Positions 1 through 8,942 of a stretch of 64,000 nt of DNA are shown piece after piece (positions within the stretch are counted from its first letter, which is position 1; every line of letters starts with the position of its first letter). Source of the stretch: Sphingobium sp. OAS761 (GTDB lineage Bacteria > Pseudomonadota > Alphaproteobacteria > Sphingomonadales > Sphingomonadaceae). Made by a program: the position numbers and the translations under genes. The notes under the pieces were generated by a model. It searched no databases, was not told where the DNA came from, and saw nothing but the letters and a program-made list of their open reading frames with translations. The DNA lies in contig NZ_JALJVY010000018.1 of NCBI RefSeq assembly GCF_024168485.1, forward strand, positions 1-64,000. Reading direction: 5' to 3'.

Positions 1-215
1 TGGTGCTGGGCAATCCGATTTGGGCGCTGGCGATCGGCGGCGCGCTTCTCGCCACCGCGCGGCTCATCGTCCGTAGCGACTACAATATGTTCAAGATCAT
101 TTTCCTGTTCGGCCGCACCAAGGCGCCGGCGCCGAACAAGATGATTTGGGGCGGGTCGAGCTATTCCCCGCTCCCCGTCGCGGGCGTCCAGCGGAAGGGG
201 TTTGACCGTGTTTAA
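1..215 (+). CDS. virB3: VirB3 inner-membrane T4SS subunit (5' end cut by window)
   Basis: The visible residues give one hydrophobic segment (start of the window to about residue 25), then a basic cytoplasmic stretch with RTK and a C-terminal WGGSSYSPLP motif that is characteristic of VirB3/TrbD proteins. The frame is open through the left window edge and family members are about 90-110 residues, so some 30-40 N-terminal residues lie outside. VirB3 is a small inner-membrane component that works with the VirB4 ATPase. Its stop codon overlaps the start of virB4, indicating translational coupling. It is the first visible gene of a colinear virB operon; virB2 is expected just upstream, outside the window. 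Confidence 0.85.
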   Translation, partial: VLGNPIWALAIGGALLATARLIVRSDYNMFKIIFLFGRTKAPAPNKMIWGGSSYSPLPVAGVQRKGFDRV

Positions 216-2592
216 GACCAAGCCGCCGATCAAGCTCGAACGCGACCCGTCGCAGTATCTCCCCTATGCGCGTCATGTGAACGAGCATATTCTGGCGCTC
301 GACAACGGCGAATATATGGCCGTTTTCGCGCTCGACGGGATTGCCTTCGAGACGGCCGATATTTCAACCATCAACGATTGGCACGAAAAGCTGAACACCG
401 CTTGGCGCACGCTCGCGCATGAGCGCGTAGCGGTGATGGTGCATACCATCCGCCGTATCGAGCGCGGCTATCCTGACGGTGATTTCCGCTCGGACTTCGC
501 CCGCGATCTTGATGCGACCTACAGGGGCCGCGTCCTCGCCAAGCGCATGTTCGTCAATGAGCATTTCCTGACGGTCATCTACCGGCCCGCTGTCGGCGCG
601 GCCGACAAGGCGGCAAAGTCGGTGTTTTCAATGTTCTCGAAGGCAACCGCGGCCGAAGCCGAAGAGGATATTGTCGAGACGTTCACCGACATTCTGCGGG
701 ACGTGGAAAAGCTCATGGGGCGCATCAAGCCGCGCGTCCTCGGCATCTACGAGTTCAATGGGCTGCAATTCAGCGAGCCTATGGAACTGTTGCAGCGTGT
801 CATGACGGCCGACAAGCGCCGCGTGCCGCTAGTGCGCGGCCACCTGGGCCGCGCGATCTATTCGGATCGGGTCATCTTCGGGCAGGAGCTGTTCGAGGTC
901 CGCGAGCCGGGTGGTTCCCGCTATGGCGGCATCCTCGCGGTGCGCGAACATGCGGCCCGGACCTTTCCGGGCCAGCTAAATGCCCTGCTCGAAGCCAAGT
1001 TTGAATTTGTGCTGGGCCAGGGCTTCGCCTTCCTCGGCAAGCAGATGGGCATGGAGACGGCAAGGCGGAAGCGCGCGCAGTTGAGCGCGACCGATGACGT
1101 TGCCTTTAGCCAGCAAGCCCAACTGGATGAGGCGATGGACGATTTGCAGTCCAATCGCTTCGTCCTGGGCGAGCATCATCTTGCGCTTTCCGTGTTCGGG
1201 GAGACGCCCAAGATTCTAGCGGAGAATCTGAGCGTAGCGCGTGCGGCGCTGTCGGAAAGCGGCATTGTCGCCGCCCGCGAGGATCTAGCTCTTGAAGCGG
1301 CCTATTGGTCGCTGCTGCCGGGCAATTTCGCGTGGCGGACGCGGCCTGCGGCCCTCACGTCGCGGAATTTCGCGGCGCTGGCGCCGATCCATACCTATCC
1401 GCTCGGCCAGCCAGAGGGGAACCATTGGGGCGATGCAATCGCGCTGCTCAAGACAACGGCCAATTCCCCATTCTACTTCAATTTCCACTTCGGGGACGTG
1501 GGACATACGCTGATCCTCGGTCCTTCGGGCGGCGGTAAGACGGTCATCCAGAATTTCATGCTGTCGCAGGCCGAAAAGACCGGCGCGCGCATGGCGTTCG
1601 TCGACAAGGACCGGGGCGCGGAAATCTTCGTGCGCGCGTCGGGCGGAACCTATCTCGCGCTGAAAAACGGCCAGTCTTCGGGCTTCGCGCCGTTGAAGGC
1701 GCTAGATCATGGTCCGCGCAACCGCGAGTTTCTTTCGGCCTGGCTGCGCCAGCTCGTGACGCCCGAAGGCAGCGAGTTGTCGCCACAGGAGCTTTACCAG
1801 CTCAACCAGGCGCTCGAAGCGGTCGGCCGTCTCCCCCAGGAAGTGCGGTCGCTCTCTGCGGTGCGTTCGCAGCTCGATCAAACGAGCGTCGATGGGATCG
1901 GCGCGCGATTGGAGCGGTGGACCAAGAGCGGCGAGTTTGGCTGGGTGTTCGACAATGAGGCGGACACGCTGCGGCTCGATGCCCGGTTGATGGGCTTCGA
2001 TATGACCGATTTCCTTGAAAACAACGCGATCCGCCCGCCGCTCATGAGCTACCTGTTCCATCGTCTCGATGACATTGTGGACGGCAAGCCGGTCATCATC
2101 GACATTGACGAATTTTGGAAGGCGCTGGGCGATCCGGCGTTTCGTCACTTCGCGCGCGACGGCCTGAAGACCTATCGTAAGCGCAACGCCATGATGATGT
2201 TCGGCACGCAGTCGCCGGCGGACGCGCTGCGCTCGGACATTGCCGAAACCATCATCGAGCAATGCCCGACGAAGATCCTTTTGCCGAACCCCAACGCGCA
2301 GGCCCGCGACTATATTGACGGCCTCAATCTGACCGAAGCCGAGTTCCGGCTTATCAAGGTCGATCTGTCGCCGGAAAGCCGGCGCTTTCTCATCAAACAA
2401 GGCCATGATTCCGTGGTGGTCGAATTGGACCTGAACGGCATGGATGACGAATTGGCGGTGCTTTCCGGCCGCCAAGGCACTGTCCAGTTGCTCGACGAGC
2501 TGCGGGCAGAGTTCGGGGATGATCCCGATGCGTGGATGCCTGAGTTCAAGCGCCGCTGGCGCTCGGTCGGGCGTAGAGAATGGAGCAATTGA
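208..2592 (+). CDS. virB4: VirB4 T4SS ATPase
   Basis: About 795 residues, normal for VirB4/TrbE. A Walker A motif GPSGGGKT lies near residue 437 and a Walker B segment VIIDIDEFWK near residue 630; the N-terminal half is the conserved CagE/TrbE/VirB domain. It is the cytoplasmic motor energising pilus assembly and substrate transfer at the base of the channel. I place the start at GTG 208 because GGAAGGGG ends 7-8 bases upstream; a TTG at 202 in the same frame is too close to that ribosome binding site. It overlaps the virB3 stop and runs to 1 base before virB5, so the genes are one transcription unit. Confidence 0.95.
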   Translation: MFKTKPPIKLERDPSQYLPYARHVNEHILALDNGEYMAVFALDGIAFETADISTINDWHEKLNTAWRTLAHERVAVMVHTIRRIERGYPDGDFRSDFARDLDATYRGRVLAKRMFVNEHFLTVIYRPAVGAADKAAKSVFSMFSKATAAEAEEDIVETFTDILRDVEKLMGRIKPRVLGIYEFNGLQFSEPMELLQRVMTADKRRVPLVRGHLGRAIYSDRVIFGQELFEVREPGGSRYGGILAVREHAARTFPGQLNALLEAKFEFVLGQGFAFLGKQMGMETARRKRAQLSATDDVAFSQQAQLDEAMDDLQSNRFVLGEHHLALSVFGETPKILAENLSVARAALSESGIVAAREDLALEAAYWSLLPGNFAWRTRPAALTSRNFAALAPIHTYPLGQPEGNHWGDAIALLKTTANSPFYFNFHFGDVGHTLILGPSGGGKTVIQNFMLSQAEKTGARMAFVDKDRGAEIFVRASGGTYLALKNGQSSGFAPLKALDHGPRNREFLSAWLRQLVTPEGSELSPQELYQLNQALEAVGRLPQEVRSLSAVRSQLDQTSVDGIGARLERWTKSGEFGWVFDNEADTLRLDARLMGFDMTDFLENNAIRPPLMSYLFHRLDDIVDGKPVIIDIDEFWKALGDPAFRHFARDGLKTYRKRNAMMMFGTQSPADALRSDIAETIIEQCPTKILLPNPNAQARDYIDGLNLTEAEFRLIKVDLSPESRRFLIKQGHDSVVVELDLNGMDDELAVLSGRQGTVQLLDELRAEFGDDPDAWMPEFKRRWRSVGRREWSN

Positions 2593-2593
2593 T

Positions 2594-3307
2594 ATGAGGA
2601 GAAAGATCACAGAGGCCGCGCTGGCTGTGGCGGCCGCCCTGTTCATGGCTGCACCCGCTCACGCCCAAATGGCGGTGGTCGATGTGCGGTCTATCGCGCA
2701 GGCCCTCCAGACGGCACGGAACACCTTGCAGCAATTGCAGGAGGCCCAGCGCCTCTACAGCGCGCTCAACAGCATCTCGCAAATTCGCAGCGTGAGCAAC
2801 TTGCTGGATTCCCCCATTCTGCAAAGCGCCTTGCCGGACGGTATGCAGCAGTCGGTGAGCCTGATTTCCGGCGATCTGCGCGACCTGGGCGCGATCGGCA
2901 ACAGGGCCGAATCCATCATGAGCGGCAACGATTTCTCGCTCTCAGGTCTCGATTCACGGCTTGGTGACGCCCAAGGGGTTCTCAGAAGGGCCTCGACGGC
3001 GAGCGCGCGCGATCAAGCCTATGGCGAATATATGCTCGACGCCACAGAGGCGACGGGCGACGGCCTGAAACAGCTCAATACCGGCCTGTCGTCGGCCTCG
3101 ACGCTCCGCGAGTCTCAGGACATTGCCGCTCGTGCCGCGATCGAAAACGCCGGCATCAACAATCGCCTTCTCCAAATGCAGGCAGCTGAACAGGCAGCCC
3201 GCGCGGCGATGGCAACGAAGTCGTCGGCCGACTTCGCCGCGTCTCAGCGCCGGACGCAGGAGAATATCGACAGCGGAAAAATCTGGCCGACTTGGAACGG
3301 CAACTGA
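2594..3307 (+). CDS. virB5: VirB5 minor pilin
   Basis: The ATG at 2594, one base after the virB4 stop, opens with a clean signal peptide (MRRKITEAALAVAAALF then AHA|Q). An in-frame upstream extension exists but lies inside virB4 and is not signal-like. The mature protein is about 215 residues, alpha-helical, with many Gln and Ala heptads, as expected of VirB5/TraC proteins that sit at the pilus tip and contact recipients. Position between virB4 and virB6 supports the call. Oddity: its last residues (ENIDSGKIWPTWNGN) are nearly the same as the C-terminus of the exclusion lipoprotein encoded immediately downstream. Confidence 0.88.
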   Translation: MRRKITEAALAVAAALFMAAPAHAQMAVVDVRSIAQALQTARNTLQQLQEAQRLYSALNSISQIRSVSNLLDSPILQSALPDGMQQSVSLISGDLRDLGAIGNRAESIMSGNDFSLSGLDSRLGDAQGVLRRASTASARDQAYGEYMLDATEATGDGLKQLNTGLSSASTLRESQDIAARAAIENAGINNRLLQMQAAEQAARAAMATKSSADFAASQRRTQENIDSGKIWPTWNGN

Positions 3308-3324
3308 CCCCGAAGGAGAAGGCC

Positions 3325-3597
3325 ATGCGGAAGTGTTTTGCAGTCCTAGCGTTCGCGGCGCTTCCGCTGGCCGCCTGCGGCGAGGAAGAAAAGTCGGTCG
3401 AATATTACAAGCAGCATTTGGACGAAGCGCGCGAGAAGTCCGCGCGCTGCCAGAGCAACGGAGACGCCGGCGTCAACTGCGGCAACGCCTCCGTGGCAAT
3501 CCAGCGCGCAGCACGCGAGGCGTTCGAGCGCGATCGGGCCAGGACGAAGAAGAATATCAAGGATGGTTCGATCTTTCCGACTTGGAACGGGAAATAG
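3325..3597 (+). CDS. eexN: EexN-family entry-exclusion lipoprotein
   Basis: Starts at ATG 3325 after GAAGGAGAAGG. A lipoprotein signal ends in the lipobox LAAC near residue 18, then GEEEKSVEYYKQHLDEA and a Cys-containing stretch (RCQSNGD, NCGNAS) that match the EexN family, named for the pKM101 exclusion protein. Its expected job is to sit in the envelope of plasmid-bearing cells and block uptake of a related plasmid. Location directly after virB5 fits exclusion modules of P-type T4SS. The C-terminus KNIKDGSIFPTWNGK mirrors that of VirB5, suggesting a duplicated or functionally shared contact motif. About 91 residues from this start. Confidence 0.82.
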   Translation: MRKCFAVLAFAALPLAACGEEEKSVEYYKQHLDEAREKSARCQSNGDAGVNCGNASVAIQRAAREAFERDRARTKKNIKDGSIFPTWNGK

Positions 3598-3604
3598 GTG
3601 ATCC

Positions 3605-4651
3605 ATGGCGCTCGACGCGATTTACAACATGCTCGAAGGCCAGATTACCGGGACGCTCGCCGGGAAATATGCGGCAGTCATGGGCCTGGTGTCGGCACCG
3701 CTGCAAACGGCCATGGCGATCAATCTCGTGATTGTCGGCTTCGCCATCATGCGCGGCGTCTCGAATGAGCCTTTCGGCAATTATCTTAGCACCTGGCTCA
3801 AATGCTATCTCGTCATCATGGCCGCTACATCGAGCATAGCGCCACAGATAGCAGCGGCGGCGCAGCAAGCCCCCGATCAGCTCGCAAGCGCGCTGGGCGG
3901 CGGGGCGTTGAACGCCTCCTTTGACGCCTTCGTGAAGAACGCCGTCGAACCGGCCTTGTCGATCCATAACTCCATGGAGCCTTGGGTCGAAGCCAGCACC
4001 TTCATTCCAGTGACCATCCCGAATCTTGCGACCGGCCTCATGGTCATCGTCATCATGCTGCTCGCCTACATCATCGCCGCGATTGCGATGACGATTGTGC
4101 TGTTCATCAAGTTCGGGCTGTTCGTGACGATCGCCACCATGCCGATTTTCGTCGGCGCTCTCATCTTCCCGTCCTCGTCCGGGCTGTTCTTTAGCTGGCT
4201 CGGCGCGGTGCTGAACTACGCCATCCAGACTGCGGCCGTGGCGATCGCGCTCTTGTTCGTCGTGGCGTTGGTGAACGCCATTCCGGGTTCGGTCGGTGCC
4301 GGGGACGGCGGCGATACTTGGACGGCGATTGCGGCAATGTGCCTGCAATTGGTCGCGGTCCTCGTCGGCGGCTTCCTGATCTTGCAGGCGCAGTCGATCG
4401 GGTCTTTCGCGGGCGGCGGAGGTTCGTCGGGCGCTGGCTTCTTGTCGGCGCTCTATCCCTCGACGCTGCAACGCAGGCTGGTTTCGGGGGGGATCGCCGC
4501 GCCGAGAAAGGCAGCAAACGCGGTCGGGAATACCGCGCGCTGGAGCCTCAACCGGCAATCCGCCGCGCGCGCCAGTTTCATTTCACAAGCTCAAGCATCT
4601 TCGGGTCGGACGTCGCTGTCCGGTGCGTCGTCCAGGCCCGGCAACAGATAG
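3605..4651 (+). CDS. virB6: VirB6 polytopic T4SS channel protein
   Basis: 348 residues with several hydrophobic helices: near residues 35-55, 65-85, a long pair around 140-185, and 195-270, typical of VirB6/TrbL-type inner-membrane proteins that line the translocation path. The C-terminal tail is polar, rich in Ser, Arg and Ala. It begins 7 bases after the eexN stop and ends 10 bases before the next lipoprotein gene, inside the virB operon. Identification rests on topology, size and order (between B5 and B8) more than on a short motif. Confidence 0.88.
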   Translation: MALDAIYNMLEGQITGTLAGKYAAVMGLVSAPLQTAMAINLVIVGFAIMRGVSNEPFGNYLSTWLKCYLVIMAATSSIAPQIAAAAQQAPDQLASALGGGALNASFDAFVKNAVEPALSIHNSMEPWVEASTFIPVTIPNLATGLMVIVIMLLAYIIAAIAMTIVLFIKFGLFVTIATMPIFVGALIFPSSSGLFFSWLGAVLNYAIQTAAVAIALLFVVALVNAIPGSVGAGDGGDTWTAIAAMCLQLVAVLVGGFLILQAQSIGSFAGGGGSSGAGFLSALYPSTLQRRLVSGGIAAPRKAANAVGNTARWSLNRQSAARASFISQAQASSGRTSLSGASSRPGNR

Positions 4652-4661
4652 GAGAATAGCA

Positions 4662-5063
4662 ATGTGGTTGTTGAATCACGGCGCGTCTGGTGCGCGCCGA
4701 TGGGGAAGGATTCTCTGCGTCGGGGTAGCGAGCTGCGCTTTGGCGGCTTGTGCAACGACCTCGGAGAGCCGCAATCCGCCGAAACAGTGCAGCCGGGGAA
4801 GCGCGCAGCCCGCCAATCCGAACGGCTCGGTTTTCCAGCAAGCGGCGGTGAGTGCCGTCCCCCAAGGGTCAGCTTCTGGCCGTGACGTGATGGTGTTCGG
4901 CCGTGATGGCGCGCAGGGCAACCCGGACAGCCCGCCCGCCGATGCGGCGGTGCCGGCGCCCCCGACTGCACAGGATCGGGCACCCGCCCCGCCGCCTGCC
5001 GGTCGGCCGCTCTCGATGCGCCGCGATCCGGCGTCACCTCAACTTGCTTATGGGAGCTGCTGA
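4662..5063 (+). CDS. VirB7-position outer-membrane lipoprotein
   Basis: 133 residues from ATG 4662, preceded by GGAG at 4651-4654. The N-terminus is a lipoprotein signal with lipobox LAAC near residue 29; the rest is low complexity, rich in Pro, Ala and Ser, with single Cys residues near residue 42 and at the very end. By position (between virB6 and virB8) and lipidation it should fill the VirB7 role of stabilising VirB9 in the outer-membrane core. It is longer than classical VirB7 (about 45-60 residues) and shows no recognisable VirB7 core, so I give no symbol. Confidence 0.7.
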   Translation: MWLLNHGASGARRWGRILCVGVASCALAACATTSESRNPPKQCSRGSAQPANPNGSVFQQAAVSAVPQGSASGRDVMVFGRDGAQGNPDSPPADAAVPAPPTAQDRAPAPPPAGRPLSMRRDPASPQLAYGSC

Positions 5064-5065
5064 CG

Positions 5066-5755
5066 ATGGCCCTCAGCGTGAAGAAGAAGAGCGAACTCGA
5101 CAAATATTTCGCGGAAGCGAAGGATTGGGACTTTGATCGTGTTCGAGAGGCAAACAAGCAAAAGCGCATCGCCTATCTGGCCGGTGCTGGCGGGGTTGCC
5201 TTCGGGCTGCTCATGCTGGGCTGGCATGTGGTGGCCCCGCTGCGATCGGTGGAACCCTATGTGATCCGCGTCGATCGCCAGACTGGCGGCGTCGATGTGG
5301 TGACGCGGTTGACCAACACGCGGAACATCACGGCCGACGAGGCGGTCAACAAATTCTTCCTGTCCGAATATGTGCGGAACCGGGAGGGGTGGAACGGCGC
5401 CAGCGCGAAGGAAATGCAAAACAAGGTGCTGTCGCTGTCGATAGCGCAGGAGCAGGAAAAGTTCGCTGCCCAGCGTCGGCCGCAAAACCCGAACAGCCCC
5501 GTTGCGAATTATCAAGGCGGGGAGATCGTCTCGGCCGCCGTTCGCAACATCACCTTCATCAACGATCGCGTGGCCCAGGTGCGCTTTGTCCGTTCGGTCA
5601 TGCGTCCTGGCAACGCGCCGGATGAAACCAGCAATTGGATTGCGACCGTCAATTTCAAATATGTGGATCGGCCGACAACCGAAGCGGGCAGGCTCGACAA
5701 CCCGCTCGGCTTTCAGGTGGTCAGCTACCGCGCTGACCCGGAGATTGCGCGATGA
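5066..5755 (+). CDS. virB8: VirB8 assembly factor
   Basis: 229 residues: a short cytoplasmic N-terminus, one transmembrane helix near residues 36-58, and a periplasmic domain with the VirB8 NTF2-like fold signature (VEPYVIRVDRQTGGVDVV near residue 64 and NPLGFQVVSYRADPE at the end). VirB8 nucleates assembly of the channel in the inner membrane and contacts VirB9 and VirB10. It starts 2 bases after the lipoprotein stop and its last four bases overlap the virB9 start (ATGA), consistent with coupled translation. Confidence 0.93.
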   Translation: MALSVKKKSELDKYFAEAKDWDFDRVREANKQKRIAYLAGAGGVAFGLLMLGWHVVAPLRSVEPYVIRVDRQTGGVDVVTRLTNTRNITADEAVNKFFLSEYVRNREGWNGASAKEMQNKVLSLSIAQEQEKFAAQRRPQNPNSPVANYQGGEIVSAAVRNITFINDRVAQVRFVRSVMRPGNAPDETSNWIATVNFKYVDRPTTEAGRLDNPLGFQVVSYRADPEIAR

Positions 5756-6621
5756 CCGGCTTTCGGAACATTCTGATGGGCGGCGCGCTGGCCGCCGCGA
5801 TCGTCACCACACCGGCCTTTGGCGAGGAAGTCCCTCGTTCGGGTCGGCAAGATACCCGCATCCGCTATATCAATTACAATACGGATGAAGTGGTGCGGAT
5901 AAACGGGGTTTTCCGCGCCGCATCGCAAATCGTTTTCGGGGACGGGGAAGCGATTTCGAGCGTGGCGCTGGGTGACACGGTTTCTTGGGAGGTCGCCCCC
6001 GCTGAAAACATCCTCTTCATCAAACCCCGCGAGAAGGCACCGGCGACAAACCTGATCGTCGTCACCCGGAAGGGCGGGGTGGTTCGCACCTATACATTCG
6101 CGCTGTCGGCACGGAGCGGGGCGATAGCGCCAGGGACGGACGCGCAATTCGTGGTCCGTTTCCGCTATCCGGCTGAGGAAGCGGCAGCAGCACGGCAAGC
6201 GCAGTTGCAGCAGGTTCAGTTGCAAATGCTGATGGTCGAGGCGGGCGGGGTCAAGGTGGCGCTGGAAGCCGCGGCAGTCCAGGGCACGCGGAATCTGAAC
6301 TACTCGCTCGCGGGGTCATCGGATCTCGCTCCGTCAGAGGTGACGGACAACGGGCAGTTCACGATTATGCGGTTCCCCCGCAATCAGCAGCTCCCGGCGA
6401 TCTTCACGGTGCGGCCCGATGGGTCGGAAGCGGTCGTGCCCTATGATGTTCGGGGCGAATTTGTCGTGATCCATGAGGTCGCGCGGCAGTTCCGCTTGCG
6501 GAGGGGCGATGCGCTCTCCTGCATCTGGAACAATGCCTATGACCGCTATGGGCCGGACAATTCATCGGGGACGGCTTCGCCCGATGTGGAACGCAGTTTG
6601 GACGGGAGCAGCCGGCAATGA
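5752..6621 (+). CDS. virB9: VirB9 outer-membrane core protein
   Basis: 289 residues with a Sec signal peptide (cleavage predicted after about residue 24, TTPAFG|EEVP). The family signature VRYINYNxDEVVRI-like segment follows at residues 38-50, and the C-terminal beta domain (GSEAVVPYDVRGEFVVIHEVARQFRLR) matches the part of VirB9 that packs with VirB7 and VirB10 in the outer-membrane ring. It overlaps virB8 upstream and virB10 downstream by four bases each. Confidence 0.93.
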   Translation: MTGFRNILMGGALAAAIVTTPAFGEEVPRSGRQDTRIRYINYNTDEVVRINGVFRAASQIVFGDGEAISSVALGDTVSWEVAPAENILFIKPREKAPATNLIVVTRKGGVVRTYTFALSARSGAIAPGTDAQFVVRFRYPAEEAAAARQAQLQQVQLQMLMVEAGGVKVALEAAAVQGTRNLNYSLAGSSDLAPSEVTDNGQFTIMRFPRNQQLPAIFTVRPDGSEAVVPYDVRGEFVVIHEVARQFRLRRGDALSCIWNNAYDRYGPDNSSGTASPDVERSLDGSSRQ

Positions 6622-7934
6622 GCGAAATTGAGCAAAAGGCCCAGCAGGGCGACGACCAGGTACGCCCGACCTACGACGATACGGACGTGCGCGACGAAGT
6701 TCTAAAGGACGCGAACAGCACGACGCCGGAAATCGACCGCAAGGCATTCAACCCGCGCGGTCGGTTGCAGTCGATGGGCAAGGGCGCGATGGGAGCTGCG
6801 GCGCTGGGTGCGGCCTTCCTCGGCTTCGTGGTCTATTCGATGGCATCGCAGGCCGACAAGAAGGCTGCCGGGACGCAAACTGACGCAACTTTCCGGCTCG
6901 ATGATGCGTCGGCCGAGAAGTCGGCACGCCAAGCGGCCTCGGTCGTCGTGAAACAGGATGACCCCGGCGCTGGAATGCAGCAGGTCGGAACGGACCCGTT
7001 CGGTAATCCGATCATGGCCGCTGGCCCGGGTCAGGATTTGTCGGGCGGGGCGATGGTTCCCGGTCCCAATGGGCGTGGGAATGATCCCGCCTATGAACGA
7101 GCCGAGAAGGCCCGCCAGGAACGGCTTGCGGCCCTCCAGCGCGAACAGGCCCGGCAAGACGCGATGCGGCGAGCGCCGATCATGGCAGTGTCGCCTAACA
7201 TCGGCCAGCAAGCTTTGACGGGCGGCAATGCTGGCCCGTTCAGCAATTTGCGGGTTGGCGGTGCCGGCGCTGGCGGAGCAGGGGGCGAACAGGGCGGCGG
7301 CGCCACCGCGCTCAATCCGCTCCAGTCCAAGCTCAACGGCATGGACATTCAACAAGTCTCTGCCGGTCGCCTCCCAAATCGCAATTTCCTCATCACGGCG
7401 GGAATGCAGATTCCTTGCGTGCTGCAAACGGCGATGGATTCGACGCAACCCGGCCTGACGAGCTGCGTCATCCCGCAAGATATTTGGTCGGCCAACGGCA
7501 ATGTGATCCTGATGGAAAAGGGAACGCGCGTCCTGGGCGAGTATCAGGGCGGGTTCTCGACCGGCGAGCATCGCATTTTCGTGCTGTGGAACCGGGCCAT
7601 CACGCCATCGGGCATTTCGGTCAGCCTCGGCTCTCCTGCGGCCGATCAGCTCGGCCGCGCCGGGATGGGCGGAAAGGTCGATACGTTCTTTTGGCAGCGG
7701 TTCGGTGGGGCACTGTTGCTCTCCATCGTCGGGGACGCCGGCAATGCGATCAGCAATGAGGTTTCCGGGGTCGAAGAGACGATGCGCGCGCCGAACACGG
7801 CGGCGGCGATCGCCGCGCAGGATTCCCAGCGGATACGGCCACGCCTTCGCGCGCCCCAGGGCCGCGAAATGACCATCATGGTCGCGCGCGATGTGGACTT
7901 TAGCGGGGTCTATTCCTTGAGGCTGCGGCGCTGA
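6618..7934 (+). CDS. virB10: VirB10 envelope-spanning T4SS protein
   Basis: 438 residues. The order is a cytoplasmic N-terminus (1-55), one transmembrane helix (about 57-76), a long flexible periplasmic linker rich in Pro, Gly and Gln, then the conserved TrbI/VirB10 domain (from about residue 245: LPNRNFLITAGMQIPCVLQTAMDSTQPG). VirB10 bridges inner and outer membranes and senses ATPase activity. The motif GTRVLGEYQGG and the antenna region near residue 330-380 are intact. It overlaps virB9 by four bases and shares one base with the virB11 start (TGATG). Confidence 0.94.
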   Translation: MSEIEQKAQQGDDQVRPTYDDTDVRDEVLKDANSTTPEIDRKAFNPRGRLQSMGKGAMGAAALGAAFLGFVVYSMASQADKKAAGTQTDATFRLDDASAEKSARQAASVVVKQDDPGAGMQQVGTDPFGNPIMAAGPGQDLSGGAMVPGPNGRGNDPAYERAEKARQERLAALQREQARQDAMRRAPIMAVSPNIGQQALTGGNAGPFSNLRVGGAGAGGAGGEQGGGATALNPLQSKLNGMDIQQVSAGRLPNRNFLITAGMQIPCVLQTAMDSTQPGLTSCVIPQDIWSANGNVILMEKGTRVLGEYQGGFSTGEHRIFVLWNRAITPSGISVSLGSPAADQLGRAGMGGKVDTFFWQRFGGALLLSIVGDAGNAISNEVSGVEETMRAPNTAAAIAAQDSQRIRPRLRAPQGREMTIMVARDVDFSGVYSLRLRR

Positions 7935-8929
7935 TGTTCGACCAGTCGATATTGTTGCACCACCTCCAACCGCTCCGATCTTTGCTCGATGCGGACGCGG
8001 TGACGGAACTCGTCATCAACAAGCCGCACGAAATCGGCATCGAGGGCCGGGGCGGTTGGGAATGGGTCAACGACGATAAGTTGACGGTGAATTGGTTGGA
8101 AACGCTGTCGAACTCGATGGCGAATTACACCAAGCAGAAGATCGGGCCGCAAACGCCGATCTGCTCCACCAGTCTGCCCACGGGCGAGCGCGTCCAGATC
8201 GTAGCGCCGCCCGCTTGCGATCTCGGCCTATATTCCATCACGATCCGCAAGCCATCGACCCGGACATTCGGGCTTGAAGAACTGGATGCCGGCGGGCTGT
8301 TCGAGCAAACCAAGATCGCGCGCGGGCGGACTTCGGTCGCTGACGCGGACCTGATCGCCCTCAAGCAAAAGGGGGATTGGCCTGCGTTCCTCGAACTGGC
8401 GGTGAAATCCCGCAAGAATATCCTGATCTCAGGCGCGACCGGATCGGGCAAGACGACGCTTTCCAAGGCGCTCATTCAACTGATCCCGCCCGATGAGCGG
8501 CTTCTGACGATCGAGGACACGCGCGAACTGATCGTGCCGCACCGCAACGCCGTCCATATGCTCTATTCCAAGGACGGGCAGGGGCAAGCACAGGTGGGGG
8601 CAAAGCATTTGCTCGAGGCCAGCCTGCGGATGCGGCCTGACCGCATTTTGCTGCAAGAGCTGCGTGACGGCACCGCCTTTTTCTATCTGCGGAACGTCAA
8701 CAGCGGCCATCCCGGCTCGATCACCACCGTTCACGCCGATTCCGCCGCTCTCGCCTTCGAGCAACTTTCCCTGCTGGTGAAGGAATCCGAAGGCGGCCGC
8801 GATCTGGAACGCAAGGACATTCTCGATCTGCTGCACCTCCTCGTTGATGTGGTCGTTCAGTGCAAGAAGGTCGATGGCCGCTTTCGCGTGACGGAAATCT
8901 ATTTCGAGCCGGACACATCCGGCATGTAG
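7934..8929 (+). CDS. virB11: VirB11 traffic ATPase
   Basis: 331 residues. Walker A GATGSGKT near residue 166, Asp box TIEDTREL near residue 192, Walker B LLQELRDG near residue 238, His box SGHPGSITTVHAD near residue 255: the full set for VirB11-type secretion ATPases. It forms a cytoplasmic hexamer that drives pilus assembly and substrate transfer with VirB4 and VirD4. The ATG overlaps the virB10 stop. Confidence 0.95.
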   Translation: MFDQSILLHHLQPLRSLLDADAVTELVINKPHEIGIEGRGGWEWVNDDKLTVNWLETLSNSMANYTKQKIGPQTPICSTSLPTGERVQIVAPPACDLGLYSITIRKPSTRTFGLEELDAGGLFEQTKIARGRTSVADADLIALKQKGDWPAFLELAVKSRKNILISGATGSGKTTLSKALIQLIPPDERLLTIEDTRELIVPHRNAVHMLYSKDGQGQAQVGAKHLLEASLRMRPDRILLQELRDGTAFFYLRNVNSGHPGSITTVHADSAALAFEQLSLLVKESEGGRDLERKDILDLLHLLVDVVVQCKKVDGRFRVTEIYFEPDTSGM

Positions 8930-8942
8930 GGAGGGCCTGGGC

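Noticed and set aside
1702..2646. 314-codon minus-strand open frame
   Set aside because: Antisense to the conserved C-terminal half of VirB4; no ribosome binding site or family match.
3557..4558. 333-codon minus-strand open frame
   Set aside because: Antisense to VirB6; His/Arg/Asp-rich composition typical of a reverse-strand shadow.
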